A stretch of 64,000 nucleotides of DNA, from positions 1,736,001-1,800,000 of the forward strand of contig NZ_CP114778.1 in the NCBI RefSeq assembly GCF_027359395.1, read 5' to 3'. A program made the translations under genes and the position numbers. Every line of letters begins with the position of its first letter. Positions within the stretch are counted from its first letter, which is position 1. Below are positions 19,943 through 28,446 of this stretch, piece after piece. The DNA is from Prochlorococcus marinus str. MIT 1013 (GTDB lineage Bacteria; Cyanobacteriota; Cyanobacteriia; PCC-6307; Cyanobiaceae). A model generated the notes under the pieces. It was not told where the DNA came from and searched no databases. It saw only the letters and a list, made by a program, of their open reading frames with translations.

Positions 19943-20258
19943 CTCAATTTTTATCAGGATGTCTTTTGATTAATCTAGCGGTATAAAAATTCTAATCAAC
20001 AAAATCAACACTATCTGTGGTGTATCAAATGAGAATCATTGGGTATCTAAATTTTTATAAGTCTTCAAAATCTGATCAAGGAAAATTTTAAATGTATTTC
20101 TTGATACTTTTTTTGAGTGATTTTTATTTTAGAGCCTTGTAAATATAGACTTGTGAGTAAGTTCAGGCTCGAATTGGAGACTTAGCTTGAAAAAAGTCGC
20201 CATGGCTACATATCGTTTTTTACCAACTTATTAATCTTCTCTGAACAATAAATTAAAT
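19943..20258. other. Divergent cobO-ntcA intergenic region
   Basis: A 316-bp non-coding interval between divergent cobO and ntcA. It holds the GTA-N8-TAC site at 20094-20107, almost exactly midway between the two start codons, and an AT-rich stretch beyond it. No open frame of note is present on either strand. Confidence 0.8.
20094..20107 (+). promoter_or_regulatory. NtcA-box candidate upstream of ntcA
   Basis: GTATTTCTTGATAC is a perfect match to the NtcA consensus GTA-N8-TAC and has extra dyad symmetry (GTAT...ATAC). It lies 152 bp upstream of the ntcA ATG. A TAN3T-type -10 candidate (TATTTT, 20125-20130) follows after 17 nt, somewhat shorter than the usual 20-24. Autoregulation of ntcA is established in cyanobacteria, so the site is credible. 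It could also influence cobO. Confidence 0.65.
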
Positions 20259-20990
20259 ATGGTCACTTCGTATCGTGGCTTTACTCGTTTCAACCAACAA
20301 AAGAATAACCAGATGGGTGGTAATTCTTCATCTTCTTTGCCGACAAACAAGACTCTCTTGGAGGTAATTAAATCTCTTGAGGGGGTGTCTACTGAAATAG
20401 TAGATAGGTCAAAAACTATTTTTTTCCCTGGTGATCCCGCTGAAAGGGTTTACTTGATAAGGCGAGGTGCAGTCCGATTGAGTAGGGTTTATGAAACAGG
20501 TGAAGAAATTACAGTCGCTTTGTTGAGAGAAAATAGTCTTTTTGGAGTTTTATCTTTATTAACAGGACATAGGTCAGATCGTTTTTATCATGCTGTAGCC
20601 TTTACTCGTGTTGAACTTGTTGCTGCGCCAGCTACTTCAGTAAGGAATGCAATTGAGCAAGATGCTTCTGTTGGATTACTACTACTCCAAGGTTTATCAA
20701 GTCGAGTACTTCAAACTGAGACGATGATCGAAACCTTAACTCATAGAGATATGTCCTCTAGACTCGCAAGCTTCTTGCTTGTTCTGTGTAGGGACTTTGG
20801 CGTACCAGGAGAAAAAGGAGTAACAATTGACTTAAGACTTTCTCATCAAGCGATCGCTGAAGCAATAGGTTCAACCAGGGTAACTATTACAAGACTACTT
20901 GGTGAGTTAAAAAGTTCCTCATTATTGGCAATAGATAGGAAAAAAATAACTATATTTGATCCGATTGCATTAGCAAAAAGATTTAATTGA
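20259..20990 (+). CDS. ntcA: Global nitrogen regulator NtcA
   Basis: CRP/FNR-family regulator that senses 2-oxoglutarate and activates ammonium, urea, nitrite and glutamine synthetase genes. It has a cNMP-binding-like beta-roll ([20 protein letters not shown] and onwards) and a C-terminal helix-turn-helix [20 protein letters not shown], the near-invariant NtcA recognition region. Length 243 is slightly over the classic 222-225 because of a Ser/Asn-rich N-terminal stretch; a second Met (codon 19, MGGNSSSS) is a possible alternative start. A GTA-N8-TAC site lies upstream. The amt1 gene at 34.6 kb is a probable target. Confidence 0.97.
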   Translation: MVTSYRGFTRFNQQKNNQMGGNSSSSLPTNKTLLEVIKSLEGVSTEIVDRSKTIFFPGDPAERVYLIRRGAVRLSRVYETGEEITVALLRENSLFGVLSLLTGHRSDRFYHAVAFTRVELVAAPATSVRNAIEQDASVGLLLLQGLSSRVLQTETMIETLTHRDMSSRLASFLLVLCRDFGVPGEKGVTIDLRLSHQAIAEAIGSTRVTITRLLGELKSSSLLAIDRKKITIFDPIALAKRFN

Positions 20991-21045
20991 AGGCCATTAC
21001 ATACTAAGGTTTAGGAGGTTTGATTAATTCTTCTTCTTTCTTTCT

Positions 21046-21975
21046 GTGACAGCCTGGCTTAAAATTCTATTACTATTAATCCTAGGTGGAATACTTTCTA
21101 CTTTGGGAGATCGTTTAGGCAGCAGAGTTGGTAAAGCGCGTTTAAGTATTTTTAAATTAAGGCCAAAAAGTACAGCTATTTTAATAACTGTTTTTACTGG
21201 GAGTATTATTAGTGCTATTTCATTTGCAACTATGGTTGTATTTGATAGGGATTTAAGGATTGGATTATTCCAATTAGAGGATATTCGGGAGAAGATTACA
21301 GAAAGTGAAAAAGAATTAAAAAAATTAGAAAAAAATTTATATGCTCTAAGAAGTGGAAATGTAGTAATAAGTAGTGGTCAAACTTTAGCAACTAATACTA
21401 TTAAAATAAATAAAAATAACGATATAAAAAAAATTATAGAAAGTTTATTGCAGCAAGCAAATTTTTATGCTTTTAACTTAGTAAAAACAAATCAATCGAA
21501 ATATAGAAGAATATTATTAGTTCGGAAAGATGATATTGAGAAGCTTGAAAGTAAAATAGCTGATAATAGAAGTTGGGTGGTGAGTATTAAATCAGCAGGA
21601 AATATACTTAGAGGCGAAAATTATGTTTATGCATTTCCCGAAGTCACCTTAAATAAAATAATAACAAGACAAGGAGAAATTATTGCCCTAGAGAATATAT
21701 ATTTATCAAAGTCTGATTCTGAATCAATTAGTAAAAAGATTAATCTTTTACTTGCTTCAACTTTAGCTGAGGTTAGGAGAAGAGGATCATTAAGTTCTGA
21801 GTTGAAAATTAATGCTAATCAAATTAATAGTTTAGGTAAATATCTAGTTAAGAGAAAATATGGAGATTTTCAAATTATTGCTAGGGCGCTTGATAATAGT
21901 CAAAGTGCAGATAAAGTCTCAATATCATTAGAATTAAAATCTTTAGAAAACAATTTAATAAACAAAACTAAATGA
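21046..21975 (+). CDS. DUF3084 domain membrane protein
   Basis: A 309-residue protein resembling the cyanobacterial DUF3084 family. Two N-terminal hydrophobic segments (about residues 3-18 and 43-65) flank GDRLGSRVGKARLSIFKLRPK. A coiled-coil region (about 78-105) and a C-terminal alpha/beta-like part follow. Function is unknown. The start is a GTG at 21046, bounded by an in-frame stop at 21025. A strong AGGAGG at 21013-21018 lies too far upstream for that start and is followed by a pyrimidine tract. The next gene overlaps by 4 bp. Confidence 0.8.
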   Translation: MTAWLKILLLLILGGILSTLGDRLGSRVGKARLSIFKLRPKSTAILITVFTGSIISAISFATMVVFDRDLRIGLFQLEDIREKITESEKELKKLEKNLYALRSGNVVISSGQTLATNTIKINKNNDIKKIIESLLQQANFYAFNLVKTNQSKYRRILLVRKDDIEKLESKIADNRSWVVSIKSAGNILRGENYVYAFPEVTLNKIITRQGEIIALENIYLSKSDSESISKKINLLLASTLAEVRRRGSLSSELKINANQINSLGKYLVKRKYGDFQIIARALDNSQSADKVSISLELKSLENNLINKTK

Positions 21976-22409
21976 GTTTTTATATATCTATAGATCCTGG
22001 AAATAAAAAATGCGGCTTGTTATTGGCTGATATTAAATCTGGAAAAGTTATTGAGGCAGGAATATCTTCATTAAATAATTTCTCTGATCTAGTTTCATTT
22101 TGGAATGAACAATACCTGATTAAAAAAATAATCATTGGTGATGGAACGAATTGCAGGTATATAGAAAATGAATTAAAACAAAAAAAAATCGTTAACCTCA
22201 AATATGTTAATGAAAGGGGATCAACCTTAAGGGCTAGGTTTAGATATTGGGAAATCTGGCCTCCAAATTATTGTATTCGTTGGCTTCCAAAAGAAATTCT
22301 TTTTCCTCCTGATAATCTTGATGCAATTGTCGCATTAATTTTATTAGAAGATTGTTTGAAATATACATTTATTTGGCCTGAAAAAGTAAATATTAAAATT
22401 TGGCCCTAA
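21972..22409 (+). CDS. RNase H-fold resolvase-like protein (RuvC/YqgF-related)
   Basis: A 145-residue protein opening with a resolvase-type strand, ISIDPGNKKCGLLLAD, in which the Asp matches the first acidic residue of RuvC/YqgF folds. Later elements are IIGDGTNC, the YVNERGSTL segment and a C-terminal PPDNLDAIVALILLEDC helix with a second Asp. It is not the standard RuvC or YqgF but a cyanobacterial relative of unknown substrate. It overlaps the DUF3084 gene by 4 bp (ATGA) and the opposite-strand DUF3146 gene by 17 bp. Confidence 0.6.
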   Translation: MSFYISIDPGNKKCGLLLADIKSGKVIEAGISSLNNFSDLVSFWNEQYLIKKIIIGDGTNCRYIENELKQKKIVNLKYVNERGSTLRARFRYWEIWPPNYCIRWLPKEILFPPDNLDAIVALILLEDCLKYTFIWPEKVNIKIWP

Positions 22410-22650
22410 CTGTGAAAATGTAATCTCCACCAGATTCAAGTTTATAATCCGCTTTTACTAAATAACGCTCTAAAGCATCTTTTATTAACGCTCTACCTAG
22501 TGGAGGTTCTACAAAAAGTTGTCCATGATGAAAGGCCCAAATAAAATTCCATTCAAAATCTCCTGCTCGGACTACACCTTCAACTTTTTTTTGATTAAAG
22601 CACTGCTTGTGAATCTTAAGATATGCAGTAGTGGATGGTTTGCTATTCAT
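22393..22650 (-). CDS. DUF3146 family protein
   Basis: An 85-residue soluble protein resembling the cyanobacteria-specific DUF3146 family. It carries the aromatic-rich VVRAGDFEWNFIWAFHHGQL and a C-terminal LERYLVKADYKLESGGDYIFTV. Function is unknown. It is the last gene of psbH-tatA-pth-DUF3146 (10-bp gap to pth) and overlaps the convergent RNase H-fold gene by 17 bp. Confidence 0.75.
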   Translation of the reverse strand: MNSKPSTTAYLKIHKQCFNQKKVEGVVRAGDFEWNFIWAFHHGQLFVEPPLGRALIKDALERYLVKADYKLESGGDYIFTVRAKF

Positions 22651-22660
22651 TTTTCTAAAG

Positions 22661-23272
22661 TTATATATTTTGAGGCTTAAAAGAATTTAGTCGAGTGGTT
22701 ATCTTGTCCCAATTATTAGATGTAATTGAATCAATAGAACTAATGATTTCCTCAATGATGAACTTTAATATTGTAAATTCTTCTTTTGAAAATCTACCTA
22801 AAACGTGCGAAACAGTTTTAGATTTCCTCTCTTTTTGAATTTCACTAGGCGGACCTATCCCAATTTTTAATCTCTTAAACTCAGTAGATCCAAGATGATT
22901 GATAATGCTTTTTAATCCATTATGACCTCCTGAACTTCCTTTAGAGCGTACTCTTATTTTTCCTAGCGGTAGATCCATATCATCTACTAAGACTATTAAT
23001 TGGTGATTATCTAAATTAAACCAATCCTTTGCTGATCGAACTGATTTCCCACTCTCATTCATATAAGTGTTAGGCATTAAAAGCCTAGTCTTATTAATAC
23101 CTGATCCATATTCGCAAGTTTTTCCAAAGAGTTTCTTGCTTTCACGAAAGCTGCAATTATTTTGACTAGCAATTTCCTCTAACACCATAAACCCAACATT
23201 GTGACGAGTTTTACTGTAATCAGCCCCAGGATTGCCTAATCCAACTAGTAATTTCAAGTCATGAGACAACAT
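22661..23272 (-). CDS. pth: Peptidyl-tRNA hydrolase
   Basis: Releases tRNA from dropped-off peptidyl-tRNA. The N-terminal LLVGLGNPGADYSKTRHNVGF holds the catalytic His (residue 24). Asn in MPNTYMNESG, the VLVDDMDLPLGKIRVR stretch with the catalytic Asp, and SSGGHNGLKSI complete the active site. Length 203 is normal. It sits between tatA and the DUF3146 gene on the minus strand. Confidence 0.96.
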   Translation of the reverse strand: MLSHDLKLLVGLGNPGADYSKTRHNVGFMVLEEIASQNNCSFRESKKLFGKTCEYGSGINKTRLLMPNTYMNESGKSVRSAKDWFNLDNHQLIVLVDDMDLPLGKIRVRSKGSSGGHNGLKSIINHLGSTEFKRLKIGIGPPSEIQKERKSKTVSHVLGRFSKEEFTILKFIIEEIISSIDSITSNNWDKITTRLNSFKPQNI

Positions 23273-23325
23273 ATAAACCTTTTTTATTCTAATAGTTGAG
23301 ATATATCTAATTAGTTTTGGAGTAA

Positions 23326-23541
23326 TTAATTTTCTTTGTCTACATTGTTTTCATTTGAAGACTCGTCTTCTGTCATGGCATTTTTTATTTCACGCTCGAA
23401 CTCATTAGAGGCGCTTTGAAGACCTTTAAGAGTTTTTCCAATAGTTCGCCCAAGTTCGGGAAGACGTTTTGGACCGAAAATAACAAGTGCTAATGCAGCA
23501 ATAACTGCTATTTCGGGCAAACCTACCCCAAAAATATTCAT
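23326..23541 (-). CDS. tatA: Twin-arginine translocase subunit TatA/E
   Basis: A 71-residue Tat pore subunit: one transmembrane helix (about residues 8-22), the FGPKRLPELGR hinge and an amphipathic helix (GKTLKGLQSASNEFEREI), then an acidic tail. In cyanobacteria it acts in thylakoid and plasma membranes. It is 33 bp downstream of psbH and 53 bp upstream of pth, all on the minus strand. Confidence 0.94.
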   Translation of the reverse strand: MNIFGVGLPEIAVIAALALVIFGPKRLPELGRTIGKTLKGLQSASNEFEREIKNAMTEDESSNENNVDKEN

Positions 23542-23574
23542 GGGCGAATCTCTACTACTCAGAATTTAATCAAT

Positions 23575-23772
23575 TCAGCCGTTCCAGTCGACTGAAAAGC
23601 CTTGTAATAAGAGTGACTGGTTATAAATTTGGAGCATAATAACTAGGAAAACTAATAGTAAGGCTCCTATAAAAGCCATTACTGGCACAGCCCCCCAACC
23701 AGGAACCACCTTTCCTTGTCCAGAATTGCCAATAGATTTCAGCAAAGATCCAAGTGCTGTTTTTTGTCCCAT
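23575..23772 (-). CDS. psbH: Photosystem II protein PsbH
   Basis: A small PSII core subunit that supports QB-site function and assembly. The 65 residues start [27 protein letters not shown], have one TM helix (about 29-49), and end [14 protein letters not shown], a conserved tail. It heads the minus-strand psbH-tatA-pth-DUF3146 cluster. The usual divergent psbN was not found upstream. Confidence 0.96.
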   Translation of the reverse strand: MGQKTALGSLLKSIGNSGQGKVVPGWGAVPVMAFIGALLLVFLVIMLQIYNQSLLLQGFSVDWNG

Positions 23773-24140
23773 GTCGTTTCTCTAGCTCAGATTTGTATGA
23801 GTCAAGATATTGTATGAGAAGTTGTCCCAAAGGAGAAGAGACTGTAGAAACTTGTGATGGAATGTCCTAAAAAAAATGATATTTGAGAAATATGTTCTGA
23901 AATAAGTTGAAAAACTTGGAAAATTTAATAAAAAAAAGAAAAGTTAGAGATTTTTTTGAATTCCAATTTGAATAAATATTGATCTTCCCATAAAAATCCG
24001 CCGGTTTTATTGACTTTTCTAGCTTTCCCTAGTGATTAGAATTTATCCAATTTCCAAAAGTCTGTAACACCTTTGTTTTTTTGATTGGAGTTATCGACTT
24101 AATAGGATAGGTTTAAGCTCATATTAGTTGGTTCCTATTC
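23773..24140. other. psbH-psbI divergent intergenic region
   Basis: A 368-bp non-coding interval between divergent psbH and psbI. Both strands carry stops in all frames; a psbN-like frame (about 43-46 codons with one TM helix) was sought and not seen. It presumably holds both promoters; no clear operator or terminator was recognised. Confidence 0.7.
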
Positions 24141-24269
24141 ATGCTTGCCCTCAAGATTTCCGTCTATACGGTCGTCTTTTTCTTTGTCGGGATCTTTTTA
24201 TTTGGTTTCTTGGCAAGTGATCCAACAAGGACACCAAATAGAAAGGATTTGGAAAGCCCTCAGGACTAA
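24141..24269 (+). CDS. psbI: Photosystem II reaction centre protein PsbI
   Basis: A 42-residue single-TM PSII subunit. The reading [19 protein letters not shown] continues to the [14 protein letters not shown] tail, an almost invariant PsbI sequence. The ATG at 24141 and TAA at 24267 bound the frame exactly. It lies upstream of the DUF3769 gene with an 80-bp gap. Confidence 0.97.
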   Translation: MLALKISVYTVVFFFVGIFLFGFLASDPTRTPNRKDLESPQD

Positions 24270-24348
24270 AAATGACACGCTAATTACTGGACTAAACAAG
24301 TTCATGTAATTGCTTTATTAGGTATTATCTTTTCGTTGCTTAACTCAT

Positions 24349-26373
24349 TTGGCGGCGAAAGAAAAATTCTTTTTTCTTATAAACCTTGGATTTCTAGGGT
24401 TTGCTAGTTTTTTGTCTTTATTTGATATTGCTGTTGGCAAGGAGAATTCTTTTGGAAATTTAGAAAAATCAAAACTTTATGACTTTTCTGTTGGTACTTT
24501 AATTAATAGCTCTAAAAAATTACCTATAGAAAAATCAAAAGTAGAAAATATATTTTTAACTTTAAAGATTTTTTCTGATCAACAATATGACATTGATCAG
24601 AATATTTATCTAGCCGAGGGTAATGTTAAGGCTATTGTAAATGGGGGAGTATTAAGATCTGACTTTCTAAAATATGAAAAATCAACAGGTATTTTATCTG
24701 CTCAGGGAAATATTAGATTCAATAAGGGACGCCAATATCTTAGAGGTAAAGAATTTCAATTTAATTTATTAAATAAAGAAGGATTTATTAAAGATGCATT
24801 TGGGATATTAGATATTAAGAATGTATTAGATGATTTGAGGATTCATTCAAATTCAGGAGAATTTTTAGAGAAAAATAGATCTATTAATAAATTAAATTTA
24901 GATGGAGAAAATGCTTATGATGATGGTATTGAATTTGTTTTTGGAAATATTAAACTACCGCAAAATAAAATCACGAGATCTAATAAATCAAAAGGTTCAA
25001 TTAATAGTTGGAGATTTAAATCTGACTTAATAAATATTCAGCAAAATGGTTGGAAATCTAATAAAATTAATTTTACAAATGATCCATTCGATCCCCATCA
25101 GATTACTTTTGAAGGAATAGATGTTATTGCAGAAGAAGATGATGATGAATTAGTTATTACTTCTTCTCAAACCAATCTGATTTTTGAGGGTAGAACTAAA
25201 ATTTTCTTAGGTAAAAGAATATTTGGAGCTAAGAATAAAAAGAGAAACAAATTTGATTTGATTTTAGATGCTAAAGATCGTGATGGATTAGTTTTAATTA
25301 GAAGAAGCAATACTACAAGAATTAATAAAAATCTTAAACTAAACTTACAGCCTCAATTTTTAATTAATAGAGCTATTTTAGGAAAAACAAATAGTTATAA
25401 AAATAAAAAAAATAATGATAGAAAATCTATTCATTTTTCTGATTTATTAGGTATGAATTTAAAACTAAATGCAAATTATAATGATTGGATATTTGATAGT
25501 GAGAATGATTTAAGCACACTAAATACAAATAGGATTTTTAGTGGACTGAGGCACACGTCTTCTTTTAGAAAGTATTTTAAAATGCCTGTTTTGGATGATA
25601 TAAATTTTAATATTTTCACTAATTATAGATCTAGAGCTTGGAATGGAACTATTGGAGAGACTGAGATAAAGAATGCATATGGTGGATATATTGAAAAGTC
25701 TCATAATTTTAAAGCTGGTGAGGTAATAAACAACTTAAACATACGATTAGGAACCGCTAAATACGAAGCAGAAAAACTTGAAAATAGTGACATGGTTAAT
25801 CTTTGGCGAGCTAGTATTTTTTCTTCTTTAGATAGTGAATATCAGATATGGAAGGGCAATAAAAACAATCTTGATCAAAAGAAAGAAATGCCTTTATCTC
25901 CTGTTTTGATAAACCCCGAATTAGTTTTCAGAACTAATATAAATGCAGCCTATTTTAAATATGAAGATGATAGTGATCAGGGCTTTATTAAGTTTAGTTT
26001 TGGTCCCGAAATTAGATTAGGGGAATTACAAAATAATTTTCTTGATTATACAAAACTCTCTGTTATGCCAGGTGTAAAAATTAAATCTGGGAATAGTCCA
26101 TTTAAGTTTGATAATGCAATTGATTTGAAAACACTTAATTTCAGTTTAATGCAACAAATATATGGTCCAATAATCTTTGATATTTTTTCTAACTTAAATA
26201 TCGATAATAATTCAGAAAAATATGGTGAATATTATGATACTAAGTTAGGAATTTTATGGCAAAAAAGAGCATATGAGTTTGGAATTTATTATCTTCCCGA
26301 TACTTATGGAGGTGGATTATATTTTCGTATAAATGGATTTGATTTTGATAATTCTGTAAAAGCAGCTTTTTAG
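24349..26373 (+). CDS. DUF3769 / OstA-LptD-like outer-membrane protein
   Basis: A 674-residue protein with an N-terminal hydrophobic export signal (FFFLINLGFLGFASFLSLF). An OstA/LptD-like strand-rich region follows (YLAEGNVKAIVNGGVLRSD, then FLKYEKSTGILSAQGNIRF). The long C-terminal region has alternating aromatic strands, ends in Phe and suggests a beta-barrel. It resembles the cyanobacterial DUF3769 family, proposed LptD counterparts for outer-membrane glycolipid assembly; that role is inferred. The start is a TTG, with an in-frame stop at 24319 and no ATG before the signal. Confidence 0.7.
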   Translation: MAAKEKFFFLINLGFLGFASFLSLFDIAVGKENSFGNLEKSKLYDFSVGTLINSSKKLPIEKSKVENIFLTLKIFSDQQYDIDQNIYLAEGNVKAIVNGGVLRSDFLKYEKSTGILSAQGNIRFNKGRQYLRGKEFQFNLLNKEGFIKDAFGILDIKNVLDDLRIHSNSGEFLEKNRSINKLNLDGENAYDDGIEFVFGNIKLPQNKITRSNKSKGSINSWRFKSDLINIQQNGWKSNKINFTNDPFDPHQITFEGIDVIAEEDDDELVITSSQTNLIFEGRTKIFLGKRIFGAKNKKRNKFDLILDAKDRDGLVLIRRSNTTRINKNLKLNLQPQFLINRAILGKTNSYKNKKNNDRKSIHFSDLLGMNLKLNANYNDWIFDSENDLSTLNTNRIFSGLRHTSSFRKYFKMPVLDDINFNIFTNYRSRAWNGTIGETEIKNAYGGYIEKSHNFKAGEVINNLNIRLGTAKYEAEKLENSDMVNLWRASIFSSLDSEYQIWKGNKNNLDQKKEMPLSPVLINPELVFRTNINAAYFKYEDDSDQGFIKFSFGPEIRLGELQNNFLDYTKLSVMPGVKIKSGNSPFKFDNAIDLKTLNFSLMQQIYGPIIFDIFSNLNIDNNSEKYGEYYDTKLGILWQKRAYEFGIYYLPDTYGGGLYFRINGFDFDNSVKAAF

Positions 26374-26378
26374 ATTTT

Positions 26379-26990
26379 TTATTGAAAATTATTCAGATAA
26401 GGTAGTTTTCTGAATGTATCCTTGATTCTGTCCTCTTCATCTAATAATTGTGAAGTCGCATCCCATTTTCCTGATAAAAGCATTTTATAAGCTCCTTCTT
26501 CAAGATCGAGTTTAAAAATTTCTTTTTGATTAGAAATTGAAAGTCCCTGAAGATTAAAATCCCAAATTTCATTGGAGTTTTGATTAATTCGGTTTTGTAA
26601 TTTAGTGATTTCTTGTTTTGAAGACGTCATGCAAGGTATCCCAAGTGCAAGACAATTACCAAAAAAAATTTCAGCGAAACTCTCTCCTATAATTAATCTT
26701 ATTCCCCATCTCATAAGAGCTTGTGGTGCATGTTCGCGACTTGAACCGCAGCCAAAATTATCATTAACAACAAGAATATTGGCTCCTTTATTTTGCTCGA
26801 GATCAAATGGGTGATTCCCTTTGAGTTCTTCTCTGTCATCTGCGAACACTTGTTCTCCTAATGAGGAAAAACTCACACATTTGAGAAACCTTGCAGGAAT
26901 AATTCTGTCAGTATCGATATCATCGCCTTTAATTACCAAGCTTCTTGCCTTAATTGATTTGATTTCACCTTTTGGAAAATCCTGTTTCAT
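26379..26990 (-). CDS. leuD: 3-isopropylmalate dehydratase small subunit
   Basis: Swivel-domain partner of LeuC in leucine synthesis (2- to 3-isopropylmalate). Motifs are DDIDTDRIIPARFLK, NFGCGSSREHAPQAL and the GESFAEIFFGNCLALGIPC stretch. The 203-residue length is normal. It follows leuC by 23 bp at the end of the glyA-cinA-leuC-leuD run. Confidence 0.97.
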   Translation of the reverse strand: MKQDFPKGEIKSIKARSLVIKGDDIDTDRIIPARFLKCVSFSSLGEQVFADDREELKGNHPFDLEQNKGANILVVNDNFGCGSSREHAPQALMRWGIRLIIGESFAEIFFGNCLALGIPCMTSSKQEITKLQNRINQNSNEIWDFNLQGLSISNQKEIFKLDLEEGAYKMLLSGKWDATSQLLDEEDRIKDTFRKLPYLNNFQ

Positions 26991-27013
26991 CGATAAAAAA
27001 TTTGTTTGTAGTT

Positions 27014-28423
27014 TTACTCTTGGAGTAATTTTCTTACATCAGTAACCTTCCCATTTATTGCAGCAGCAGCAACCATGGCTGGACTCATCAATAGGGTTCT
27101 TCCACTAGCAGAACCTTGCCTGCCTTTGAAATTTCTATTGCTTGAGCTAGCACTTATTTGTCTTCCTTCTAATTTGTCTTGATTCATGGCTAGGCACATT
27201 GAGCAACCGGGCTCTCTCCATTCGAACCCTGCCGTAAGGAATATCTTATCTATTCCTTTTCGCTTGGCCTCCTTAGAAACCTTTTGGGAACCAGGTACAA
27301 CAAATGCTCTAATTCCAGTAGCGACTCTGTGACCTTCAACAACTTTAGATGCCTCTTGGAGATCACTTAATCTTCCATTTGTACAGCTTCCTATAAAGCA
27401 AACATCAATTGATGTTCCTTCTATGGGTTGTTCAGGTTCTAGATTCATATATTTGCAAGCATCTTTAGCTATTTGTTGCTCATTTTCTGGAAGTTTCTCA
27501 GGATTTGGAATTTTCTCTTTGATTGAAATGCCTTGACCAGGAGTTATACCCCAAGTAACTGTGGGTTCTATAGATGATCCATCCAATTGAATCTCATCAT
27601 CGAATTTCGCTTCTGAATCACTCACCAAACTTTTCCACCAATTAATAGCTTTATCCCATTCTTGATCTTTGGGAGAAAATTCTTTGCCTTTAAGATATTC
27701 AAAAGTAGTTTCATCTGGATTGATATATCCACATCTTGCACCTCCCTCAATAGCCATGTTGCATATGGTCATTCTTCCTTCCATTGAAAGTTCTTTTATT
27801 GCAGGACCAGCAAATTCATAGGCAAATCCAACTCCACCTTTGACTCCAAGAAGACGAATGATATGAAGAATAAGGTCTTTTGCATAAACTCCCTTTTGCA
27901 ATGAACCATCTACCCATATCCTTCTTACTTTTAATTTTTTCATTGCCAAACTTTGGCTAGCTAAAACATCTCGCACTTGACTTGTTCCAATTCCGAATGC
28001 AATCGCTCCAAATGCTCCATGGGTTGAAGTATGTGAATCTCCGCAAGCCACTGTCATCCCAGGCTGGGTTAATCCTAATTCTGGAGCCATAACATGAACT
28101 ACTCCTTGAGAATGGCTTCCAATTCCGTGAAATTTTATTCCATGAAATTTGCAGTTTTTTTCTAAAGTAGCCAGCATTTCCTCTGCGAGAGGATCACTGA
28201 ATGGACGCTGCTGGTTAAGTGTTGGAACTATATGATCAACCGTTGCAACTGTTAGATTAGGGAATTTGACTTCAAGATTTTTTTCATTAAGAGCCGAAAA
28301 AGCTTGAGGGCTTGTGACTTCGTGAATCAAATGAAGACCAACAAAAAGTTGCGTTGATCCACCAGGTAGTTTTTTTACCTGATGGAAGTTCCAAACTTTG
28401 TCGTAGAGGGTTCCAGAACTCAA
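27014..28423 (-). CDS. leuC: 3-isopropylmalate dehydratase large subunit
   Basis: Aconitase-superfamily [4Fe-4S] subunit of isopropylmalate isomerase. [20 protein letters not shown] and the three cluster cysteines ([10 protein letters not shown] and CSMC near the C-terminus) are intact. Length 469 is normal. It lies 23 bp after cinA and 23 bp before leuD. Confidence 0.97.
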   Translation of the reverse strand: MSSGTLYDKVWNFHQVKKLPGGSTQLFVGLHLIHEVTSPQAFSALNEKNLEVKFPNLTVATVDHIVPTLNQQRPFSDPLAEEMLATLEKNCKFHGIKFHGIGSHSQGVVHVMAPELGLTQPGMTVACGDSHTSTHGAFGAIAFGIGTSQVRDVLASQSLAMKKLKVRRIWVDGSLQKGVYAKDLILHIIRLLGVKGGVGFAYEFAGPAIKELSMEGRMTICNMAIEGGARCGYINPDETTFEYLKGKEFSPKDQEWDKAINWWKSLVSDSEAKFDDEIQLDGSSIEPTVTWGITPGQGISIKEKIPNPEKLPENEQQIAKDACKYMNLEPEQPIEGTSIDVCFIGSCTNGRLSDLQEASKVVEGHRVATGIRAFVVPGSQKVSKEAKRKGIDKIFLTAGFEWREPGCSMCLAMNQDKLEGRQISASSSNRNFKGRQGSASGRTLLMSPAMVAAAAINGKVTDVRKLLQE

Positions 28424-28446
28424 CTTTCAAATCCAATAATTAGGAC

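Noticed and set aside
20850-20857. HIP1-like octamer GCGATCGC inside ntcA
   Set aside because: A single copy within a conserved helix-turn-helix coding stretch; HIP1 repeats are not a known feature of this lineage and no others were noticed.
23621-23830. Minus-strand frame overlapping psbH and its leader
   Set aside because: It overlaps the well-conserved PsbH frame and reads as low-quality shadow; not psbN.
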